A stretch of DNA of 64,000 bases from Coffea arabica (lineage: Eukaryota; Streptophyta; Magnoliopsida; Gentianales; Rubiaceae). How positions within the stretch are numbered: position 1 is the stretch's first letter; every line of letters starts with the position of its first letter. A program made the position numbers and the translations under genes. Of this stretch, positions 57,199 through 64,000 are shown in pieces. The notes beneath the pieces are model-generated. The model saw nothing but the letters and a program-made list of their open reading frames with translations. It did no database searches and was not told the origin of the DNA. The stretch lies in the NCBI RefSeq assembly GCF_036785885.1, contig NC_092316.1, positions 51,531,001 through 51,595,000 of the forward strand. The letters are read 5' to 3'.

Positions 57199-57353
57199 GA
57201 AAGTAGCAATAATTTTTTTTCTTTTTCTCTACTGAGAGAATCAACAGTCATTTTTCACTTACCCTTATTAATACCCTATTGATGATTCGAACCCTCGATT
57301 ATAAGTGAAGTGCCTTGCCAATTAACTTGCGCTTTGTTGTCAGAAAGTAGCAA
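57199..57353 (-). mobile_element. Minus-strand SINE with 11-bp target-site duplication upstream of SDR-C
   Basis: GAAAGTAGCAA occurs at 57199-57209 and 57343-57353. Read on the minus strand, the 133-bp body has an A-box-like TTAATTGGCAAGG, a B-box GGGTTCGAATC, and an A-rich tail next to the downstream repeat. Small size and tRNA-like boxes identify a SINE. It lies about 190 bp upstream of the SDR-C start, in its promoter. Confidence 0.8.
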
Positions 57354-58146
57354 AATTATCGATTTTATCGAGTAATAATATAAGTCTACGTTGTGTGGTA
57401 GTATATATCTCTGATTTTTACAATCACAACCATGATATGCTACTGTCATTCTTTTAACCAAAATAAAAATAAAAGCTACTAATTTCAAAAAGATCCACTA
57501 AAAATATGTATTGATGATACGTCTCACTTCATGCAAGCATATTGGCAGTTATCGAACTAGTTGCCATGAGTTTGGGCCTTTGATTTGTGACACTACGTGT
57601 TTAAATTTCAACAATTAACCCTTTCCTGAAATTATCATCAATCTTAATTTGTGCAGGCAGCATATGTTTTGTGCAAATGCTTTGACTCATGATAATGAAT
57701 TGAGTCAAAATCACTTAAACTTTTATTCTAACGAGAAAAAGAAGAATATTGTTTGCAAATGTAAGATGATGGTTGTGAAGAATACCGATTTGCACCATAA
57801 TGACTTGTTGATTAACCAAAAAAAAATGCTACTAAAATAAAAGATGCACTGAAAATATCTATTGGTGATACCTCTCGCATCATACATCCACAACTGATGC
57901 AGTAGAAGTTGTCACGATTCCATGACAAGTTGTGACGTTTTTTGACTTTTAATTCGCGAAGGATATTTTTGCAAATGTAAGACTCGAAGAATGCCACCAT
58001 AGAATGGGTGGCAAATTCCTCAAAATATTGATTATTTGAAAAAAAAAAAAAAAAGAACAGTCAATTAGGGGTCCAACACGTAGCTTTTCTCATTCTATGC
58101 CCGTCACGCTGACAAGGAATGATGGGCAAAATAATTCTTAAAAAAA
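57354..58146. other. Non-coding spacer
   Basis: No gene seen. Confidence 0.4.
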
Positions 58147-58874
58147 AGGATAATTTCAGAAGCCTCCTCTCTTGAGATTTGAAAAATTACAAGCACCTCC
58201 CTTATCATTTAAAATGATAAATTTATCCTTAAATATTTTGATGAAATTCCCTTTTTTTGGCATGCTTATATTTAGAATGAGTTTTAAAATTATTATTTCA
58301 TTCTTTTTCCTTCTTATTCCTTTTTTTTAAATTTTTCTCCAATAAAACTATAAAACTACCACTATTGCTTCTAGTTTCTATTGTAACTAAATGTCGAACT
58401 AATAATTTTTTTGATGATTTAATTTTAAATTTAATCCAATATTTTTGCTGATCTTTGTTTTCTATTTTTTGGTACTAAAATTAAGAATAAATAAAAATTA
58501 AATGAATTATTTCAACATTTTCTTTTCTATCTTATAAATATAAATCTATAATAAAGTGTCATTAAAAGTATCCTATCATAGTGATAAAATTATTATTATT
58601 GTCATTTATCAAATAGTAGGTATGCACATGAAAAATTTGGTACCTTTTCCTTATAATTATACTAGGTAATCTTATAATTGTATAGGAAAATAAATTAACT
58701 CATTATATAAGGGCATTTTTGGGTATTCATTAAAAATATTGACCAATTCAATATTATTTTAAGATTTTGTTACTAAAACTATCAAATTAAAGGAGATAAG
58801 TGTAATTTTTCAAACCTTGAGAGAGTTTAGCGAAATTGTCAGAAACATCAGGGGGAGATTTCTGAAATTATCCC
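58147..58874. mobile_element. MITE with GGGATAATTTCAGAA termini
   Basis: AGGATAATTTCAGAAGCCTC on the left and, inverted, GGGATAATTTCAGAAATCTC on the right, with CTTGAGATTTGAAAAATTAC near the left and its inverse (GTAATTTTTCAAACCTTGAG-like) near the right. Flanks are A-rich, so no sure target duplication. Related to the 35.9-37.8 kb foldback element by its ends. Confidence 0.65.
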
Positions 58875-61058
58875 TAAGAAAAATATGAGGTGCCGTCGTG
58901 TCAAGTAGTCAGGATGATGGGGTCATTCTTGTCTGGCTCGTCGTGCTGATCTTGCTTGCAGTTTTATAACGCAAAGTATTAGTGTGGGCCATGCAAAAAT
59001 TGGCGTTGGTGAAATGATAAGGGAAGTGGGCAGCGCTGGCTAGCTTAGAATAATTAGAGCTACGATGGAACTTTTCAATGTTTTGGATCGTAAATTATTT
59101 GCATAATTTTAATTATTTACATCGTCAATATATTTATTAATTAATTTTTTATTTTATTACGTCACGTCAAAAAGTGCTATAACATTTTTTATTATTCAAA
59201 ATAACCTACTATCCAAACACACTCACACGTATGCTCACTTACAAGTTGCGTTACTGTAAACTAGAATGGTATAATGTCCGTAAAATGCTGTATAGAAGCT
59301 CAAATGAGGATTTTTCAAATTAATTTCAAATATTTCAAGAAAATCGACACAATAAACAATTTAGGAGCTGAAAATTATATTGTTATTGAGTGTTAGAGGA
59401 CTATTCTTAATTTTGTATTCAAAGTTTGAAGAGAAAATTCAATTTTTATCAGTCAAATTTCGATTTCATAGACCAAAAAAAAAAAAAATTTGGTAACTGG
59501 AGCCTCAACTATCCTCTATTTTAGTCTTTTAGATAATCAAATCTATTACTCAAAATCAACAACAGCCTAGAATTTTTTTTCAAGAAATGCCTCATGTCAG
59601 AGACATAGCTGGCTGAGTTTTTTTTTTTTTTTTTAATAATCAATAAACCATGAATCGAATGACATTTGAGTGGCTGTGGTGCTTAACGACAGTGTTTCTA
59701 TAATCTAATCAATTTTAATTTAAGGGGAAGAGAGCCTAAGGAGACTGTATGCAGGGCTAACAGGTATAAAAATTTACTAGACCAAAGAAATGTTCTGACA
59801 CTTCATTTGAATTTTTTCACTATATATAGATAGAATTCCAATCCTGACCTATAATCCAAAATGAGGCTTTAATCATTTTTTTATGGCCACTATATAAGTC
59901 TTATCTCTTCTGAAGTTTCTCTATATATAAATACTTTGTATATGATGAAATCTGATACAAGTGTAGTGGCAACCAATAAGTGTAAAACGTGGAATAAAGA
60001 TTAATAGATTTATTATTAAGACTAGAGATATGAAAAAGATGATGTAAGAGCACAATTATAAACAATCTTACCTATAACCATTTCCAGTTACCCCCAAAAA
60101 AAAGGGGGGGGGGGGGGGGGGGTTACTGGCCATGCATGATCGGATCTGAATGCTACGTAAAGCTCTTTGTACTGGCGAATTACAGCTTAACAAACACTTT
60201 CAGCCAACCTCCCCATGTTTATACACATGATGAAAGAATTATGGGCCGGGCAGTCAGCTTGGTTCCTAAAGAAAAATGTTAATATGGAGATAGATATGCA
60301 GGTGAGGAAAATTATGCTTCATTGTTATTGAAAGTTCTACTGGAATCATAGTGATGATACAAAGAGATTGCTGCCCGAGCAAAGCAAGGTGCACTCTTTG
60401 ACTTTTTGATTAGAATTAAATTATGTAGTAATTAGTTTCAGAATCATTAAGACGTTCTGTTTTTTGATAAATAGTATCCACTCGAAAGGCTATTGGTAAT
60501 TAAGAGCTTGATTTCTTTTAAGATCCTAGTTGCGAAGACGTAATCTCGAGGCATTCGATTTACTCCTATCCCGTCAAATATTCAATTTTGCTTTAATTTG
60601 GGGGATTAAATAATATGGATAACATCAAATTTTAAAATTTTTTTTTAAAAAAAAAAGGAAAAAAACTAGTTGAAACCATTCCAGCCATCCAATGTTTATC
60701 GGTTTTTGACCGAGTTAATCTGCCTTGATCAAGTTTGACTAGTTGAATTAACTTTTCTTGTTTAACAACGAACTCGTCCGGTGCCATGGCAGGTTTCACC
60801 GTTCAACTGGTCTACAGCACCTATTAATTCATCATAAAATTGAACTTTTCGGACTCAATTTCAAGGATTGGATTGGATTTACCCTCTCCCTCATAGGATA
60901 GGAGTAATATAGATCGGGAAAAAAAAAATCAAATATGAGCATGATTGGTGATTCTAGCTGGATCCTTACCTTATATGGCTTAAAGCTCCAAATGGTCATT
61001 ACCTAGATGCATGGATCCTTGAAATCTGGAGACCCTTTGTTGAGAGAGTAACCATTTA
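58875..61058. other. Non-coding spacer with a MITE fragment and a G homopolymer
   Basis: 59077-59222 ends AATCCAAACACACTC-like (ATCCAAACACACTCAC) and contains CAAAAAGTGCTA, matching the sequence near 62.17 kb, so it is one end of a MITE family. A run of 19 G follows a run of 8 A at 60096-60122, between inverted CCAGTTACC and GGTTACTGG. No gene. Confidence 0.45.
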
Positions 61059-61841
61059 TCATATTTTTGAACCACCATCAACCAGTAGGTCATGGCCGGT
61101 GATACAAGAAGAATCATCTGAGGCAAGGAACAGAACAGCATCTGCCACATTATTAGCCTTTAACGCCCGCCCCTTCAAACATGGAAGTGGATAAGACGCT
61201 TCAGCTTCCTCCACCGTCATGTTTAGGTTATTACAAACCAAAGGTGTCGCCACCATGTAAGGCGACACAGAATTCACCCTTATTCCGTGCTCTCCCAGTT
61301 GCTTGCTCGCACATCTCATCAGTCCCAGAACTGCATGCTTGGACATGTAATAATCAGTCCGAACTTCTGCTCCACGGCTCGCGGCCGTACTCGCTGTGCA
61401 GACTATGCTACCCTTGATGCCCTGATCGATCATTGCGCGAGCTGCATGCTTGACGCATGCAGCCGTCCCAGCAACATTGACGGAGAAAACGTGCTGCAGA
61501 TCGGATAAGTTGAGATCTGGAACGGTCTGAGGTGACTTATTGAATATTCCGGCATTGGCGAACATGATGTCAAGTCGGCCATGGGTCTTTAGAGTCCATT
61601 CAACCATGCCTTGGACTTGGTTTTCATCAGAAACATCACAATGGACGTAGCTGCAATTATTTGAGCCAATGGATTCTGCTACTTTTTGGCCCTTTTCGTC
61701 TTGGATGTCGGCAATGACTACCAATAATGCACCGTGAGTGGAGAAAAGTCGTGCTGTTGCCTCCCCTATGCCGCTTGCACCGCCTGTGATGATCGCAACT
61801 TTGCCTTCCAATTTTTTCAGGTGAAGAGAGGGTTCAGCCAT
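61059..61841 (-). CDS. Short-chain dehydrogenase/reductase, SDR110C type (SDR-D), intact
   Basis: Intronless, 260 residues from MAEPSLHLKK; this start matches those of SDR-A and SDR-C, though the frame is open 27 codons further upstream with another ATG. Cofactor motif TGGASGIG at 19-26, Asp45 (VVIADIQ, NAD-type), NAG at 96-98, Asn122, catalytic Ser151, Tyr164 and Lys168 (YYMSK), and the C-terminal GHDLLVDGG. Everything needed for activity is present. Substrate unknown; relatives act on terpenoid, lignan or steroid-like alcohols. Shares most of its sequence with SDR-A and SDR-C, showing local duplication. No targeting signal, so probably cytosolic. Confidence 0.92.
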   Translation of the reverse strand: MAEPSLHLKKLEGKVAIITGGASGIGEATARLFSTHGALLVVIADIQDEKGQKVAESIGSNNCSYVHCDVSDENQVQGMVEWTLKTHGRLDIMFANAGIFNKSPQTVPDLNLSDLQHVFSVNVAGTAACVKHAARAMIDQGIKGSIVCTASTAASRGAEVRTDYYMSKHAVLGLMRCASKQLGEHGIRVNSVSPYMVATPLVCNNLNMTVEEAEASYPLPCLKGRALKANNVADAVLFLASDDSSCITGHDLLVDGGSKI

Positions 61842-63447
61842 TTCTGTCCAGACAAGTAAAGAGTTGAGCACTTCGCAAGTTCGTATCTCCCTGCTTTCCA
61901 AATGTGTGAATGTATGTACCACTTTGTGTTTGTTGAAGCCTGATTAAAGAAATCGGACAAGCAACTTATGCAAATAATCACGAGGGTCCACTGAAAAATA
62001 TTTGAAATATTTTTTGAGATATGTTGTATGTGAGATGAAAATTTTTTTAAAAAAGATTTGGACAGCCAATTATTTGGCCAAATATATTTGCTGACATCAT
62101 CATTACAATTTCCAATGCACCTTTTTATCTTTCCAATTACTTTTTTATCTCACATACATCACATCACAAAAAGTGCTACAGTAAAAATATTTTAAATAAC
62201 TTACAATCCAAACACACTCATTAAGAGTTAGTCAAAAATTGAATAAAGGAAATGACCAAAATTTTGGCGATTTTTTCTTTAGGTGTAACTGCGCATATTA
62301 CCCTAATAAGAATATACAATGTAGTAGATTCACAAGTGACTGGAAAATTGAGGATAGACTTTTTTTATTCGACTTGTTTTCGGTTGATTATTTCAAACTT
62401 TAATTGATTATAGATTCTAATTTTAAATAATCAGTTTTTACGATATTCTTGTTTGCTTCTGATTATAGATTTAGTAATATTCCAAAAAAAAAACTAAAAT
62501 TCATAATCAACTAAAGGGCAGTTTCTAGTGATTCCGATTATTCTTTTTCATAATCACATTTCGCAAAATCTCAAGCAAACGAGAAATTTTACAGCTAATT
62601 ATACTTTTGTTGTATACTATACAACAAAAAAATTTGACCACTTGTCAATGAAATTTTACTAATGGCCAAGTACTTAGGCAGTGGACATTAATTAGCAAAT
62701 AATGATGTAGTAAATCTTTTTGAGCTACTGGAATCAGAAGTTTTGGCTATATTTTTCTTGCCTTTGAATGAGCTGTAGATCTGAAAATAGTACCTAGCAA
62801 TGATTGAGGTTTCTATATTAAAAACCGTAAAAATAGTAAAATAAAAATCTCTATGGCCCTGCAAGTATAAATTTTTCAATGTACGCACGCAGCAGGTCTG
62901 ACACTCTTTGTCATTTTTAACATGCAAGTGCAATAATGGTATTTACTCGTGGGATCGTTCTGTGATGGTGATACCTGCAGAGAATGGACATGTAATAAAT
63001 TGAATAAGACATATATAAAAGTTGAACATTAATCCAACCAAAAAAAAAAAATCCACACACATGATATTGACTTCGTCGGCGACTAACTTTTCTACCACAC
63101 ACATGACTAGATTGGACAGCACATTATGTGGCCCTTTGTCACTCTCTTCAACATTTGATCAGCATCAGACAACCATGTAAGTGGGGGGAGTTGAGGCAAG
63201 CACGGACGGTTGCTACCTGAAAATCGCATATTATATGCGGATTTTAATATTACGTATGGAATTTACAAAATTTTATCTTATGTTTGTAAGTTCTTGAAAT
63301 TAAGTCACATTATGTGAAATTCAACAAAATCGACCCAAATGATTTTTCTGACAATCGTTTGGACTGGATGGGTAGGTACGTTGCTTAATCTTATGCTATC
63401 CAACAAAAGTTAGCATCATATAACCAACAATCATTTATATTTGGATT
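61842..63447. other. Upstream region of SDR-D with a MITE end
   Basis: 62165-62222 carries CAAAAAGTGCTACAGTAAAA and AATCCAAACACACTC-like ends (ACAATCCAAACACACTC) shared with 59.1 kb and, inverted, 15.0 kb. The other end of this element is not certain. No further gene. Confidence 0.4.
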
Positions 63448-63577
63448 ATTGGCCACCACCGTAGCCTTTAAGACTTAATGAGATAGAAGATCAAGGGTTT
63501 AAATTTTGCTTTCCACCACTTGCCATTATACTAGGCTACCACTTTAAGTGGCTTAATTTCATATGGGTGTATAAAAA
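63448..63577 (+). mobile_element. Possible SINE
   Basis: TTGGCCACCACCGTAGCCTT followed by a B-box-like AGGGTTTAAATTTTG, CTTTCCACCACTTGCC and an A run at the end. The plan is like the 7.0 kb SINE, but no flanking duplication was found. Confidence 0.4.
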
Positions 63578-64000
63578 AAACGCATCCGTCTAATCCGATA
63601 GTAGTTCAGTTCCCATCGGTTGTTCTTCAATGGCCCAATTGCACTCTCCTCCTTAGTATAATAGGTTAGAGTAGAAGTAAGAGTAGATCTAGCATCTAGG
63701 GTTTAAGTTAGCATCATATCATTGACGCGAGCATCAGGCTATATGCAATTTTTTTTTTTTTTTTTTTGGGAGACAGTATACAGGTTTTCTTTGCGTTTAT
63801 CCTTTCTAATTTATAAAAGGGGAGAGTCCCTTATTTAGTGTTAATTCACTTGCCTATCAATAAAAGATTCAGAACTTACAATTTTTTTTTTAAAAAAGAA
63901 ACAATTATTAATTTGCTGCTTTTTAGCATTACATTACATGCATGGTCTTGCAAATGAGAGAAGGTAGTTTTGGTTAAATTATGCTGCATAACAGGGGTAG
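63578..64000. other. Window edge, no gene seen
   Basis: A+T-rich with T and A homopolymers near 63750 and 63880; nothing else recognised. Confidence 0.35.

Noticed and set aside
57210-57342. Minus-strand tRNA gene
   Set aside because: Has A- and B-box words but no cloverleaf acceptor stem that I could pair; flanking duplication and A-rich tail make it a SINE.
1-64000. CRISPR arrays, bacterial operons, ribosome binding sites, tRNA or rRNA genes
   Set aside because: None seen. Spliced plant genes and retroelements rule out a prokaryotic reading; tRNA-like boxes occur only inside SINEs.

Overview
This window is nuclear DNA of a flowering plant, most likely a eudicot. Its genes have GT-AG introns, are separated by long A+T-rich spacers, and sit among many nested transposable elements. 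The recognisable plant families are an HD-Zip I transcription factor, a plastid HPP protein, SDR110C-type dehydrogenases and a NIP aquaporin. The species cannot be named from sequence alone; an asterid is only a guess.

Layout. 0.7-3.2 kb (+): an HD-Zip I gene of the HAT5/ATHB1 type, whose leader carries a 29-codon upstream ORF. 4-7.2 kb: two SINEs with target-site duplications and one small DNA element. 8.2-11.9 kb (-): a five-exon gene for a plastid-targeted HPP membrane protein. 13.5-14.3 kb (-): an SDR pseudogene with two frameshifts (SDR-A). 15.0-19.3 kb: a purine/pyrimidine hairpin in a MITE-like sequence that seems split by a 3.7 kb non-coding insertion. 19.3-25.7 kb (+): a dead L1-type LINE. 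26.2-30.8 kb: a dead Mutator-like element (MULE) with 9-bp duplication, carrying a degenerate GRF zinc-finger ORF and a nested element. 32.5-33.3 kb (-): an intact SDR (SDR-B). 34.4-37.8 kb: nested foldback and hAT-like elements. 40.4-45.1 kb (+): a four-exon NIP5;1-type boric-acid channel gene with two AUG-stop elements in the presumed leader. 47.2-56.3 kb: a Ty3/gypsy Tat-type retrotransposon with an intact gag-pol, an antisense spliced accessory gene and only 55 bp of 3' LTR. 56.2-57.0 kb (-): SDR-C, whose 3' end was lost at that retrotransposon border and now reads into LTR sequence. 61.1-61.8 kb (-): an intact SDR (SDR-D).

How it fits together. Four same-strand SDR copies spread over 48 kb look like an old tandem array pulled apart by insertions. 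Two copies appear intact (B and D), one is frameshifted (A) and one is a truncated chimera (C). The HD-Zip, HPP and NIP genes are unrelated single-copy neighbours. The most interesting regulatory signals are translational: the uORF before HAT5 and the two ATGTAA elements before the NIP gene. The most unusual structure is the Tat element. Its antisense gene has its own TATA box and intron, and its right border is fused to SDR-C.
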